A stretch of 64,000 nt of DNA, taken from assembly GCF_004210375.1 (NCBI RefSeq), contig NC_134831.1, forward strand, positions 4,836,001-4,900,000. Reading direction: 5' to 3'. The position numbers were made by a program, and so were the translations under genes. The notes beneath the pieces are model-generated. The model saw only the letters and a list, made by a program, of their open reading frames with translations. It had not been told where the DNA came from and did no database searches. Positions 1 through 10,682 of the stretch are shown here, in pieces (the stretch's first letter is position 1; each line of letters starts with the position of its first letter). The DNA comes from Tachypleus tridentatus (taxonomy: Eukaryota > Arthropoda > Merostomata > Xiphosura > Limulidae).

Positions 1-495
1 CTTTGGACCATCCAACGTGTTCGCCCGAACTGAACATCATTGAAAATTTTGGGGGGTGGATGGCAAGGGAAGTCTATAGAAATGAACGTCAATTCCAAAC
101 AGTGCATGATCTTTGTCAAGCCATCTACACCACTTGGAATAACATTCCAGCCAGGCTTCTGCAAACGCTTATATCGACCATGCCAAAGCGAATTTTTGAA
201 GTTATTCGCAATGAAGGCCGTGCAACTCACTACAGAGACCTCTTGTTGGGCATTTCCTACCCTGTTTAGAACTTTTTTCTGGTATAGTCTTGAACTTTTG
301 ACCAGCTAGTATATTTAGGCTAATTTTATAGTATTCACATTTTTCAGATTAAATGTTAAAAATACTTTTATTTTTATTTTCCCTTTTCTTATTTTCATAT
401 TTCGAAGCTCTACTCAAATATGTGGTTGAGTCTAAAAACGCATAATGCATATTTTGCCTTTATGTTCATTGGCCTTAAGATTTTGGCCAGCAGTG
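1..495 (+). mobile_element. Tc1-like DNA transposon, 3' end (cut by window edge)
   Basis: The frame ending at the stop at 267-269 encodes the C-terminal part of a Tc1/mariner-superfamily transposase: CSPELNIIEN carries the third catalytic acidic residue (E of IEN), followed by GWMAREVYRNERQF, TTWNNIP and MPKRIFEVIRNEG. The enzyme would cut and paste the element at TA sites. The frame is open across the visible part, but the usual LWGW is FGGW, so this copy may already be decaying. After the stop come about 220 AT-rich bases and the right terminal repeat, ending TTGGCCAGCAGTG at 495, then TA at 496-497 as the expected target duplication. The N-terminal half and left repeat are outside the window. 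Confidence 0.85.
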
Positions 496-497
496 TA

Positions 498-1053
498 TAT
501 TACTTTTTTAGACCTTGTTTTGTGCCTAAAAGATGACAATAATTTAGATAGTTTTTTTAAGTGAATCTAACAGAAAGACATCTCTCAGGTAGTACAGAGA
601 TTCACCAGCTATAAATGATATATTACGAAAAGGTTCACTATTTTAAAATATCCTTTTGGTACGACAGCCAGTCATAATGAATTCGATGTGTTTTGGAACA
701 TAGTTTTGATTTGATGGGCAATGAATAATGAACATTAAAACATTAAGTAAGTTAGCCGCTTGCTCTCCAGAAGGAACTGGGTTTCATATAAATCATTTAA
801 ACACAAATTTTGTGAATGGAAACATGGAATGACAAGCCTGACGTGAAAGAAAATTTCATATTGAAGACAATGTAATACATATATTATTGTATATCGTTCA
901 AACTTTAACATGTTAAAAAGGTATTAGCATGACGTTGCTCTTCTATATATATATATTTGTTTTAAATAAATCGACAAATTAAAGTTTTATTTGAGCTTCA
1001 GTTCTGTTTACATTAATATTATCAATAAGGTTTTATTAAGATACCTTGTTTAA
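498..1053. other. No gene seen
   Basis: AT-rich DNA between the Tc1-like end and the first SINE. No long open frame, and nothing recognisable as an exon. It probably belongs to the intron upstream of the first visible guanylyl cyclase exon. Confidence 0.5.
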
Positions 1054-1278
1054 GGCCCGACATGGCCAGGGAATTAAGGCGCTCAGCTCGCAATATGAGG
1101 GTCGTTGTAATGTTACACTCAATCCCATTATTCGTTGGTAAAAGAGCAGCCCAAGAGTTGACGATGGGTTGTGATGAGTTACCTTCCCTCTAGTCTTACG
1201 CTGCGAAATTATAAACGGCTTAGTGCAAACAGACCTCATGTAGCTTTGAGAGGAATTAGAAATACAACAACAAACAAA
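1054..1278 (+). mobile_element. SINE F1, internally deleted copy
   Basis: It starts GGCCCGACATGGCCAGG and has the body motifs ATTCGTTGGTAAAAGAG and CTTCCCTCTAGTCTTACGCTG and the tail GTAGCTTTGAG. The stretch that should carry the B box is deleted after GAGGGTCG. Confidence 0.85.
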
Positions 1279-1697
1279 TCTTTGCTCGAATTCGAACAAA
1301 AAACCAACGTTTATTCCAGATTTAAGTATTAATAGAGCTTTTTCACACAACGTATTTCAGATAATACGTAAAATGAAATGCATTTTACAACGTTATTAAC
1401 GTATCGTTGCTGAATCTTAATATATGTTTTACAAAAATCTTTAAACTTGACCATTCGTAATTTTGATATTTTCTTTGATACCAAATACCATTTGCTGTAT
1501 GAACTTTATGCCTTATTTCATAGCTTCTATGACATACATATATATGTGTGTGTATAAATATATATATACAGTGCTAAGCGGTTATTTAAAGGTAAAGTAT
1601 ATAATAACCGCTTTCACTTTTAAAGATCGACAAACGTGTTGTATGTTATTGTATCTAACGTATAAAGTCAATCAAACTTTCCACCTTCTTTACCCAG

Positions 1698-1847
1698 GTC
1701 TTCTCTGGAGAGCTCCAGAACTGCTGAGAATGCTTAATCCTCCCGCTAGAGGGACCCAGAAAGGAGATATTTATTCTTTTGCTATTATTTTGTACGAAAT
1801 TGTTGGTAAAATGGGTCCTTGGGGACCAGTAGCACCCCCTGAAAAGG
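1698..1847 (+). CDS. Receptor guanylyl cyclase, exon a (kinase-homology domain, C-lobe)
   Basis: First visible exon of a membrane guanylyl cyclase, which makes cGMP from GTP when its extracellular domain binds ligand. The acceptor is TTTACCCAG before 1698 and the donor GTAAGT begins at 1848. The exon opens with the last two bases of a codon and ends in phase 1. It encodes WRAPELLR (APE motif, kinase subdomain VIII) and [18 protein letters not shown] (subdomain IX, DxxSF), typical of the kinase-homology pseudokinase of NPR-type cyclases, which controls the cyclase without phosphorylating targets. A 50-codon stretch cannot separate an NPR-like receptor from other arthropod receptor cyclases. 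The 5' exons lie outside the window. A SINE follows 18 bases after the splice donor. Confidence 0.93.
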
Positions 1848-1865
1848 GTAAGTATATGAAGTACA

Positions 1866-1996
1866 CGTGTGCGTGTGTGTTTGTGTTTTATCATAACAAA
1901 GCCACATACGGCTATCTGTTAAGCCCACCAAGGGGAATCGAACTCCTGCTTTTAGCGTTGTAAATCCGTAGACTTACCGCTTTACTAGCGGGGGGC
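1866..1996 (-). mobile_element. SINE F2
   Basis: Read on the minus strand it is tRNA-like: CCCCCGCTAGTAAAGCGG, then a B box GGAGTTCGATTCCCC, then the tail AGATAGCCGTATGTGGCTTTG. Exact 10-base target duplication ATGAAGTACA at 1856-1865 and 1997-2006. The left copy lies 9 bases after the exon-a donor. Confidence 0.85.
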
Positions 1997-3419
1997 ATGA
2001 AGTACATATAAGTGTTTGATAAACGAAATAGAATTAGAAACTTTAGAATAATTTCTCCTGTATCTTGACGTCATCGGAGTTATGAATATATCAGCAATAT
2101 TTCGTAAACAAACGTCACTATACATGTCTATTTATTCCTAAGTTTCTACATATCTTGATAAGTCTGCACCAAATTTGACACACTGGTGCAGAACGACAAG
2201 AAAGACGTCATTAGTGCGTTGACCCCACATCTAATTTCATATAGATAAACATTTTTGAAAACAGTGTCACTTATTTCACTGTTGGTACCTTTATGTATTT
2301 TTATTACTCTGGAACGGCAAATAAAGACGGTGATAGAGTAAAATAATTACATTACATAACACAAATTTTGTTCCTAGGTAGTATGTGTTATATTTAATTG
2401 TTTATGTTGTAAAAGTACAGAAAATGTCCATTATTCCCTTCAAACTTTGCTTTTATAACCTGGATAACGAAATTTAGAAGTTACCCTATTTTCTATGTAA
2501 AAAACGGGCAAATTTGCACATTTTCATTTACATAAGGTCTGAATAAAACATATGAATCAAGATTGACATGTATTTATACTAAAGTTATACAAAAATGTTT
2601 AGAAGTGAGTAGTTTTTCGAGATTTGCGACTGTAATGTAAATCACTTTCACGTATCAGCCTCCAAATATAGTCTCCCATCATGTTTTCGTTATACGTTCT
2701 CAGGTCACAAAAGCAAAGTTTGAAGAGAAGACTAGGTCTTTTCCTTTTACTCTAGGTATAAGCAATTGGAAAATAACATTTTGTGTCCAGGAACAAGAAA
2801 AAGTAAAAATTTTGTAACATAGTGTTATAAATAGCATCTGATTACGAAAGCCCAATTTCAAGATCAGAACTGAAATGTGACCAATAGAATTTCTGAAGGT
2901 AATTCTACATAACAAACTGATAAGAAGTTGGTAATGTCACAGTTAATTTTACAAAATTAAAATCCACTGAGTCATCAGTTGGACACTGTAGCTTTTAATC
3001 ACGCTTTCAGATTAACAATACAAAATAATATTAATTATTGTAATAAAAGAAATGAAATAAAAAACTGGCTTATAACAATGAATAGGATGTGCTGCTATTT
3101 GTTTTCTTAACATAGTAAATAATATAACATAATAAATAAATAAAAGGGTGCAGTAGAAATACATAACAAGAAAGTAAATTATTTTAAACATCGTAGCAAA
3201 TAATACTCAATAGAAATTAAATGACAATATTAAATAATTTGCTTAAAACGCCATAATTAAAAAAGAAACATTTATTGGCTTCTCAGATACACAAACTTCA
3301 CCAATACACGACTGAATATGTAATTATAAAAATCTATATATATTTTTGGACAATGCAAATCGAAGAAAAAAAGCAGTCGGAAATATATATATAAAAGAAC
3401 AATTCATGTTTGTTCGTTT

Positions 3420-3525
3420 TGTTGTTAAGCTCAAAGCTGTTCAACGGGCTGTCAGAGCAATAGCCAATACAAATGGAGCCCCGTATTTTTAGCGTTATAA
3501 GCCTTCAGAGTGACCGATGAGTCAC
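3420..3525 (-). mobile_element. SINE F3, degenerate
   Basis: Contains TTGTTAAGCTCAAAGCTG, GGGCTGTC and TTTTTAGCGTTATAAG in the order seen in better F3 copies, with many substitutions. Confidence 0.6.
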
Positions 3526-3875
3526 CTAGCGGCAACGTAGTAACTTAAATTTAGTTAATTATACACATAATAAGGTTTTTCATTATCAACCAATCACTGC
3601 ATGACAAATTAAAGCTTTAATGTCTTTTTTATATTTCTTTCTATTGATCTATAATGTTGTGGTTGGTTTTGATACTTATGTTCCTTTCAGTATGTATAAA
3701 ATTGTTTTCATCATCTAACATTGTTTATGAAAGATTATGGTTTATAAGAAAATTCGGTAAACTAAGTCTAAGAAAGGATGTTACAGGTATGTTGTTGTTG
3801 TTTTAATTTTCACTAAATAGAGTTAATTCTGTGAAATATGATAATGTTTTTAATTTCTTTGTCTATATAAATATA

Positions 3876-4780
3876 CGAGGTCTGTTAAAAAAATACGCGG
3901 ACTGAGTCATTAAACAAAATGTACTTTATTTAGAAGTTACAGGTCTGGGACCCCTTCAAAGTACTCTCCTCCCCAACGCACACACTTATCCCAACGGTGT
4001 TTCCACTTGCTGAAACAGTCCTGGTACGCTTCTTTTGTAATGTCCTCCAGCTCCTTCGTCGCATTTGCCTTAATCTCGGGAATCGTCTCAAATCTTCTTC
4101 CTTTCAAGGGTCTTTTGAGTTTGGGGAACAAGAAAATATCTCAAGGAGCAAGGTCAGGTGAGTAGGGGGGTGGGGAAGAACAGTGATCGAGTGTTTGGCC
4201 AAAAACTCACGAGTTCTGAGGCACAAATTTCGCAGCAACGCGGTGCATCTTCAATTTTTCGGTCAAAATCTCGAAACAAGATCCAACTGATATCCCACAC
4301 TCTTCAGCAAGCTCCCTGACAGTCAGACGTCGATTTGCCCGCACCAGGGTGTTGATTTTGTCGACGTGTGGGTCGTCAGTTGACGTGAAAGGACGTCCAG
4401 GACGCTCATCATCTTCAATGGACTGTCGACCATCCTTAAAACGTTCATGCCACTTGAAACATGCCGTACGCTTCATAGCAACATCACCGTAAGCCGTGTT
4501 AAGCATAACAAAAGTTTCAGTCGCAGATTTTCCAATTTTAACACAAAATTTCACAGCAAGTCGTTGCTCCTTCAGGTCATTCATTCTGAAATCCGCCAAA
4601 CGAAAAAATCGCATTTCACTTAAAACCGCGTAGCTAATACACAAATGAAGATATCTGAAATCGGGAAATGGCGTCGTAATCAGCTGATCTGTGCAAACCT
4701 AGCGACACCAAGCGGATTCCCCTGGAACCAACTGGAGCCGCGCAATTCAAGCAGTCCGCGTATTTTTTGAACAGCCCTCG
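3876..4780 (-). mobile_element. Mariner-like element, internally deleted (copy 1)
   Basis: A 905-bp element with terminal inverted repeats of about 30 bases starting CGAGG(G/T)CTGTT, flanked by TA at 3874-3875 and 4781-4782. It carries the start and the end of a mariner transposase on the minus strand but lacks the middle with the first two catalytic aspartates. The copy at 48820-49727 has the same architecture, so this is a propagated deletion derivative needing transposase from elsewhere. Confidence 0.92.
3937..4644 (-). pseudogene. Mariner transposase, deleted and frame-broken
   Basis: The N-terminal part (stop near 4207) reads MNDLKEQRLAVKFCVKIGKS, then FKWHERFKDGRQSIEDD, GRP and RELAEECGISVGS, the paired helix-turn-helix DNA-binding region of a mariner transposase. 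In another frame comes TREFLAKHSITVLPHPPYSP followed by DLAP, then an in-frame stop just before the third catalytic Asp. The C-terminus LKRPLKGRRFETIPEIK to YFEGVPDL ends at 3937. The segment with the first two catalytic Asps is missing between FVPQNS and REFLAK. It cannot encode an active enzyme. Confidence 0.9.
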
Positions 4781-4925
4781 TATATAAGCACTGCATGTCC
4801 GTATAACTACTTCGCCCCTTCTGATGGTATGGAAGTTTATTGGGTCTTTGGAGAGATACATACCGGAGTTGTTACAATTACATACAAGGGAGGCAACTTT
4901 TCATGTCTTAAAATAGCCTTTTGTT

Positions 4926-5235
4926 AGTCATGTATTTACATAAGTTTCGTCCAGAGGACAGGTATCCCATATAGTTAATCATGTATTTACATAAGTTTCG
5001 TCCAGAGGACAGGTATCCCATATAGTTAATCATGTATTTACATAAGTTTCGTCCAGAGGACAGATATCCCAGATAGTTAATCATGTATTTACATAAGTTT
5101 CGTCCAGAGGACAGGTATCCTAGATAGTTAATCATGTATTTACATAAGTTTTATCCAGAGGACAGGTATCCCAGATTGTTAATCATGTATTTACATAAGT
5201 TTCGTCCAGAGGACAGGTATCCCAGATAGTTAATG
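4926..5235. repeat. 51-bp minisatellite, about 6 copies
   Basis: Unit landmarks are CATAAGTTTCGTCCAGAGGA, CAGGTATCCC and AGTTAATCATGTATTTA. Copies differ by only a few bases. The period is a multiple of three and one minus-strand frame is open through it, giving a spurious 17-residue repeat. It ends about 35 bases before exon b, so it crowds the 3' splice region. Confidence 0.95.
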
Positions 5236-5270
5236 AATAAACTGATGATATTCCTTCTTTTAATCGCTAG

Positions 5271-5457
5271 GTATCATCGAAAGAGTAATGAATACCCACC
5301 TTTATGACCAAAGACTGTTCAGACCACCGTTAACCGATCTGAGGCATTGTTCTGACTACATTATCCGATGTATGGAAGAATGTTGGGATGAAAACCCAGA
5401 CAACAGACCAGATTTTCGTTCGATCAATCACAAACTGAGAGATATGCAGGCTGGTCT
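5271..5457 (+). CDS. Receptor guanylyl cyclase, exon b (end of kinase-homology domain)
   Basis: Acceptor TAATCGCTAG before 5271; donor GTGAGT at 5458. It joins exon a in phase 1 to give PPEKG-IIERV and ends in phase 2. The peptide includes IIERVMNTHLYDQRLFRPPL and CMEECWDENPDNRPDF, matching kinase subdomains X-XI (C..CW...P..RP.F), followed by the helix INHKLRDMQ. In NPR-type cyclases the equivalent IIERV segment follows the APE region and the RP motif packs the kinase C-lobe. No frame breaks. Placed between a 51-bp minisatellite upstream and a 37-bp minisatellite downstream. Confidence 0.94.
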
Positions 5458-5540
5458 GTGAGTTACCTCTTTCCACTTTTTACGCCCACAAGTGTATAAT
5501 GCACTTACTTCTATCAGTTAAAGTCAGATAATACAGTTTA

Positions 5541-6556
5541 CTCCTTCCTACTGGCTATAACCAGATACATTACGTCATTCCTCCCTACTGGCTATAACCA
5601 GATACATTAAGTCATTCCTTCCTACTGGTTACGAGCAAATACATTACGTCATTCCTTCCTACTGGCTATAATCAGATACATTACGTCATTCCTTCTACGA
5701 GCAGATACATTACGTCATTCCTTCCTACTGGCTATAATCAGATACATTACGTCATTCCTTCCTACAGGTTACGAGCAGATACATTACGTCATTCCATCCT
5801 ACTAGCTATAATCAGATACATTACGTCATTCCTTCCTACAGGTTACGAGCAAATACATTACGTCATTCCTTCCTACTGGCTATAATCAGATACATTACGT
5901 CATTCCTTCCTACAGGTTACGAGCAAATACATTACGTCATTCCTTCCTACTGGCTATAACCAGATACATTAAGTCATTCCTTCCTACAGGTTACGAGCAA
6001 ATACATTACGTCATTCCTTCCTACTGGCTATAATCAGATACATTACGTCATTCCTTCCTACAGGTTACGAGCAAATACATTACGTCATTCCTTCCTACTG
6101 GCTATAATCAGATACATTAAGTCATTCCTTCCTACTGGTTACGAGCAAATACATTACGTCATTCCTTCCTACTGGCTATAATCAGATACATTACGTCATT
6201 CCTTCCTACAGGTTACGAGCAAATACATTACGTCATTCCATCCTACTAGCTATAACCAGATACATTACGTCATTCCTTCCTACTGCCTATAACCAGATAA
6301 TTACGTCATTCCTTCCTACTGGCTATAACCAGATACATTACGTCATTCCTTCCTACTGCCTATAACCAGATACATTACGTCATTCCATTCTACTGGCTAT
6401 AACCAGATACATTACGTCATTCCCTCCTACTGGCTATAACCAGATACATTAAGTCATTCCTTCCTACAGGTTACGAGCAAATACATTACGTCATTCCTTC
6501 CTACTGGCTATAACCAGATACATTACGCCACTCCTTCCCACTGGCTATAACCATAT
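5541..6556. repeat. 37-bp minisatellite with two alternating unit types, about 27 copies
   Basis: Units read CTACTGGCTATAAYCAGATA plus CATTACGTCATTCCTTC (type A) or have GGTTACGAGCAAATA in place of GGCTATAACCAGATA (type B). In the middle A and B alternate, giving a 74-bp higher-order unit; the ends are runs of type A. Nearly every unit carries ATTACGTCAT, which resembles a CRE/ATF site. Confidence 0.95.
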
Positions 6557-7452
6557 AGGTTAAGTTTCTCTTTACTGTTAGTTGCAATCAGATATATTAA
6601 GGTTCTTCCAATTAGTTGTACACATTGTCTGTGTTTGTTTCTTGTGTTTACCTTTTATTCCAACTATGCATGCTTTATTTCACTTTTCTTGTCGTTAATT
6701 ATCTTACTAATAATTATAGCTGCTAACGATATTCACTTACCTAAACAATCTAGTGAAACAAGAATATAAAAATGTTAAACTACACTTTAGGTTGTGATTA
6801 GTGTATCTGGGTGTACAGACTAAGTTAAACCTAATACTGATAGAGCGATAAAACTGAATATATGTGTGTGTACAGTCAACGATAAACCTTGATACTCATA
6901 TGGGTAGAGTGATGGAACTGAAGAAATAGAGAGAAAGATGACAAAGAATCTAGAACAACGATACATTTTTCAGTGTTATATATAAGTACACTGTCGGTGA
7001 TCCTAAGTGTAGTAGCTCAGTTATACAAATACCCTGTTGGTCATCTTCGGTTTTATTTTTTGTCCTCGCACGCATCAGCATTCGAGTGGACAAACTGATA
7101 TAAGTTGCATTGACCATTAATGAAAAAGCCCAGTAAATGAACATGAAACTTTAGGAAATGTACAACGGTAAGGAAGGGACAAAAGATGACAAATGTCAAC
7201 ATATTTATGTCATGTACGTCATGAAATGTCTTATCAAACAAACATTACTCGTTTGTTGTTCACTGTATATTTATATATGTTTGGTGGTGGAGTTGATGTG
7301 TACAATAGTGTAAGATTACTACGTATACCAAGTATTCTTATTAATTTTAGAGAGTTTAACATTAAGGACAATAAACACTTGGAACTAGTTTTTTAGGACG
7401 AGGAAATAAACCTAATATTTTTTCCCTTTAAATCATGAATACTAAAACTATC

Positions 7453-7730
7453 AGGCCCGGCATGGCCAGGTGAGTTAAAGCATTCGACTCGTAATCTGAG
7501 GTTTGCGGGTTCGAATCCCCGTCACAACAAACATGCTCGCCCTCTCAGCCATGGGGGCGTTATATTGTGACGGTCAATCCCACTATTCGTTGGTAAAAAG
7601 AGTAGTCTAAGAGTTGGCGGTGGGTGATGATGACTATCTGTCTTTCCTCAAGTCTTACGCTGCTAAATTAGGGACGACTAGCGCAGATAGCCTTAGTGTA
7701 GCTTTGCGCGAAATAAAAAAACCAAAAAAC
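7453..7730 (+). mobile_element. SINE F1, full length
   Basis: Head GGCCCGGCATGGCCAGGTGA, anticodon-loop-like CTCGTAA, B box GGGTTCGAATCCC, body TTCGTTGGTAAAAAGAG, tail CGCAGATAGCC then GTAGCTTTGCGCGAAAT and an A/C-rich end. Confidence 0.93.
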
Positions 7731-7937
7731 TAAAACTACGTAATATTAAGGACACGGATAAAAGTGAAATTAAACTGCGTTTGTTATACAGTATGTCTTA
7801 GTTACAATGCGAATCAAGAAGCCAAGCTCAAGGAAAATTACGGACAATAAGGTGCATGTACAAGAGATAAAAACAAGTTAAGAAACAGTGAAAGGAAAGA
7901 AAATCATAACTAAACATCGATAAGGGAAGATAATATT

Positions 7938-8513
7938 CGTTTGGTTTGAATTTCGCGCAAAGCTACACGAGAGCAATTTGCTCTAGTCGTCCCTAATTTT
8001 GCAGTGTAAGACTACGGGGAAGGTAGCTAGTCATCACCACCCACCGCCAACTCTTGGGCTATTCTTTTGTCAATAAATAACGGAATTGACCATCACATTA
8101 TAACGCCCCATCGGTTGAAAGGGCAAGCATATTTGGTGTGACTGAGATTCGATTGGTGTAAGACAAGAGAGAAAGTAGCTAGTCATCACCACCCACCGCC
8201 AACTCTTGGGCTATTCTTTTGTCAATAAATAACGGAATTGACCATCACATTATAACGCCCCATCGGTTGAAAGGGCAAGCATATTTGGTGTGACTGAGAT
8301 TCGATTGGTGTAAGACAAGAGAGAAAGTAGCTAATCATCATCAACCACCGCCAACTCTTGGGCTACTTTTTTTACCAGGGAATAGTGGGATTGACAGTCA
8401 CATTATAACATCCCCACGGCTGAACGGGCGAGCATGTTTGGTGTGACGGGGAGTTGAACCCACGTCCCTCCGATTATGAATCGAGTGCCTTAACCATCTG
8501 GCCACTCCGGGCC
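7938..8513 (-). mobile_element. SINE F1 with internal 152-bp tandem duplication
   Basis: The minus-strand tail begins near 7945 (AATTTCGCGCAAAGCTACAC) and the head ends GGCCACTCCGGGCC at 8513. Between them a 152-bp piece is present twice (8023-8174 and 8175-8326), nearly identical, joined where GTGTAAGACAAGAGAGAAAG links the B-box side back to the body. The last unit continues into a normal head with B box GGGGAGTTGAACCC. Confidence 0.9.
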
Positions 8514-8689
8514 AGGAACATGATGTATTTTATATACTTGGAGTAGCCAGTCGCTACACAAACAAATGTCTCAACTAATGCACAAAATACAATGAGAAAT
8601 CTGTTGTGATAGGGAATTTAAGGGAATAACAGAGGGAAAAAACATTAGATTTGAAAATTATTGTAAATATATTTTACTCGTGATGAGCA

Positions 8690-8760
8690 TGTCTCAGTGG
8701 TAAGCAAGTCGGGCTGTAAGGTCCAAGGTTCGATCCGCGATATGCCACTAAATACGCTCT
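8690..8760 (+). mobile_element. tRNA-like SINE fragment, family unclear
   Basis: It has an A-box-like TCTCAGTGGTAAGCAAG and a B-box-like AAGGTTCGATCCGCG spaced as in a tRNA gene, but no acceptor stem that I can pair convincingly. More likely a SINE head than a working tRNA gene. Confidence 0.4.
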
Positions 8761-8850
8761 GCTCTATTAAAAATATAAAAATACTGCATAGCAAAGAAAT
8801 AATTGAAATAATAAATAAAAGTTATTTAAAAAAATAATATAAAGCTGGTT

Positions 8851-9119
8851 GAGTTGTTTGTTTTTAATTCGCGCAAACCTACACGAGAGCTACCTGCGCT
8901 ATCCGTCCCTAATTTAGCAGTAAGGACAGAGGGAAAGAAGCTATTCATCACCGCCAGCCGCCAGCTCTTGTGCTCGTCTTTTACCAATTAATACTGGGAT
9001 GGTCGTAAATTGTAACGCCCTCACGGGTGAAAGGAGCGTGCATGTTTGGTCAAACGGGGATTCGAACCTGCGACCATCAGATTACGAGTTGAGCGACCTA
9101 ATCCAGCCGTGCCGGTCCT
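8851..9119 (-). mobile_element. SINE F1, diverged full length
   Basis: Tail AATTCGCGCAAACCTACACG to head CAGCCGTGCCGG on the minus strand. Exact 9-base target duplication AAGCTGGTT at 8842-8850 and 9120-9128. It lies about 120 bases before exon c. Confidence 0.88.
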
Positions 9120-9242
9120 AAGCTGGTTAACCATGCGGCATAACGAACGTTGTGGGTTTAAATTAGCAAATATAATTGAGTTATGTATCTCATCATGGGA
9201 AACTGCTCTATTATTGTGTTTATTAGTATTGTTATATTCCAG

Positions 9243-9383
9243 GAAGAATAATATTTTAGATAACATGATGGCCATGATGGAAAAGTATGCCTACAATTTA
9301 GAAGGCTTGGTACAGGAGAGGACTTATCAGTTGATGGAGGAAAAAAAGAAAACGGAAAACTTGCTTGTCCGAATGCTGCCAAG
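9243..9383 (+). CDS. Receptor guanylyl cyclase, exon c (dimerisation helix)
   Basis: Acceptor TTATATTCCAG before 9243; donor GTACGT at 9384. Phase 2 in and phase 2 out. It encodes NNILDNMMAMMEKYAYNLE, then LVQERTYQLMEEKKKTENLL and RMLP. This is the conserved signalling helix of membrane cyclases, a short parallel coiled coil joining the kinase-homology domain to the catalytic domain and holding the dimer in register; the NxLE.LV.ERT..L..EK.K.E.LL..MLP pattern is diagnostic of the family. The helix is intact, with no stop or shift. Confidence 0.95.
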
Positions 9384-9399
9384 GTACGTTTATTCGTCT

Positions 9400-9512
9400 G
9401 TTTAGCAGAAAGCTACACGAAAGGTTATGTACTCTCTGATCCCGTAGGAAATTCGAACTTTATATTTTAGCTTTGTAAGACAGTAGACTTTATGCTGATC
9501 CACTGGATAATG
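9400..9512 (-). mobile_element. SINE remnant, F2/F3 type, degenerate
   Basis: It retains GCAGAAAGCTACACGAAAGG, then AAATTCGAACTTTATATTTT and AGCTTTGTAAGACAGTAGAC in the F2/F3 order. It starts about 16 bases after the exon-c donor. Confidence 0.55.
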
Positions 9513-10394
9513 GAGATGTAAGTGTTAATAGGAGATTGAGTCTCAATGTGTTAAGACGTAAGTGTTAATAGCAAGTTGAGCTTGAATGTATGAAGAGATA
9601 TAAGTGGTTATTTATTACTATTATCTGAACAGTTAAAGACGAATATAATATTAACATGGACTAAAAAGATAACCAAATAACTACCAGAGGTCTTCAATAG
9701 GAAATTTACTTATATAATGCATTACTTCGTGGTAAGTGTGAATGTAAATCGTTCGTATAAAGTTCTAAAAGACATTTCAGTCGGGATTGGCCCATTGCTT
9801 AGCATCTGAGTTTTCGTATCTAAAAACTAATTTCGTGTTATGACGGCACTTTTATCTATGAGTGCGTTATTAGAGTGACACTCGCTTATAATATTTGGTC
9901 CAAAATCAGGTAAAATATTTGTGGCGGTGTATGTTGCTAACTGAACACATTCTCTCTGGTAAGCAGCTGAAGAGTAAAGAGGGTACTGGCTGACCCCTAA
10001 GAATTTCTAACCTTGAACATTTGACCCACGAGCAAAAAAGTTGACATTCAAATTAAACACAGAATATACTGAAAGAGAATTCAAGGTTTAACTCCATAGT
10101 TTGAAGCTGGTTTTCTTAAAATCAGAAGTACAACTTAATACAAATATATTCACGGAAAGCAATTGAATAATGCAAAAAACAAAACGGAACAGAAACAACC
10201 ATTTAACGATTTCATCATAGGATTGCGAGTATTTTATATTCAACATAAAACACATAAATATTCAACATAATTAGTTCTGTATTTAGAAATTCTATTCCGT
10301 AGTGGAGTTGAAAGTTTCTATTTTGTTAAACAATTTAGTACATTCTATTTACCCACGTATCTTCACTTACTTTAAACGAAAAATTACACAATTG

Positions 10395-10486
10395 GCTGAA
10401 TATTATCGATCTGCCCGTCAGTTGGGTATAATCCAGAATTTTAGCGTTATAAGATCTCAGATTTACCGTTTCCTGAGCCACTAGGG
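10395..10486 (-). mobile_element. SINE F3 remnant, degenerate
   Basis: It contains AATTTTAGCGTTATAAGATC, TCAGATTTACCG and GAGCCACTAGG, matching the tRNA-like end of F3, with the B box eroded. Confidence 0.55.
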
Positions 10487-10558
10487 AAGGAGCAGATTAT
10501 TGTTGTAATAGGTTTGGTGTCTGTTACAAGAATTAATAGTTATTTTATTATATTACAG

Positions 10559-10682
10559 ACCAGTAGCGGAACAGCTGAAACGTGGAGAACAGGTGGAAGC
10601 CGAGAGTTTTGATTGTGTCACCATATATTTTAGCGACATTGTAGGTTTCACAGCTCTTTCAGCCATTAGCACACCTTTACAG
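10559..10682 (+). CDS. Receptor guanylyl cyclase, exon d (start of catalytic domain)
   Basis: Acceptor TATTACAG; donor GTGAGC at 10683. Phase 2 in, phase 0 out. It encodes [18 protein letters not shown], then [15 protein letters not shown] and [12 protein letters not shown] is the first metal-binding motif of class III nucleotide cyclases; its Asp holds one of the two catalytic Mg2+/Mn2+ ions. VAEQLKRG is the usual entry to the catalytic domain in NPR-type enzymes. The motif is complete, so this part is compatible with activity. Confidence 0.96.

Larger units (their letters stand above)
1848..5270 (+). other. Guanylyl cyclase intron a-b
   Basis: GT (1848) to AG (5269-5270). It contains an F2 SINE, a degenerate F3 SINE, a mariner deletion derivative and a 51-bp minisatellite. 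The stretch 2007-3419 is plain AT-rich DNA in which I see no exon. Confidence 0.85.
5458..9242 (+). other. Guanylyl cyclase intron b-c
   Basis: GT (5458) to AG (9241-9242). It contains the 37-bp minisatellite, three F1 SINEs and a tRNA-like fragment. The stretches 6557-7452 and 7740-7937 hold only AT-rich DNA with no supported exon. Confidence 0.85.
9384..10558 (+). other. Guanylyl cyclase intron c-d
   Basis: GT to AG (10557-10558, TATTACAG). Degenerate SINE remnants lie at both ends; 9513-10394 shows no exon or repeat that I recognise. Confidence 0.85.

Noticed and set aside
4908..5135. Minus-strand repetitive 75-codon frame
   Set aside because: Same reason: a 51-bp tandem repeat with no independent coding evidence.
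8690..8760. A functional tRNA gene
   Set aside because: A- and B-box-like words are present, but I could not fold a convincing acceptor stem; SINE heads with this look are common here.
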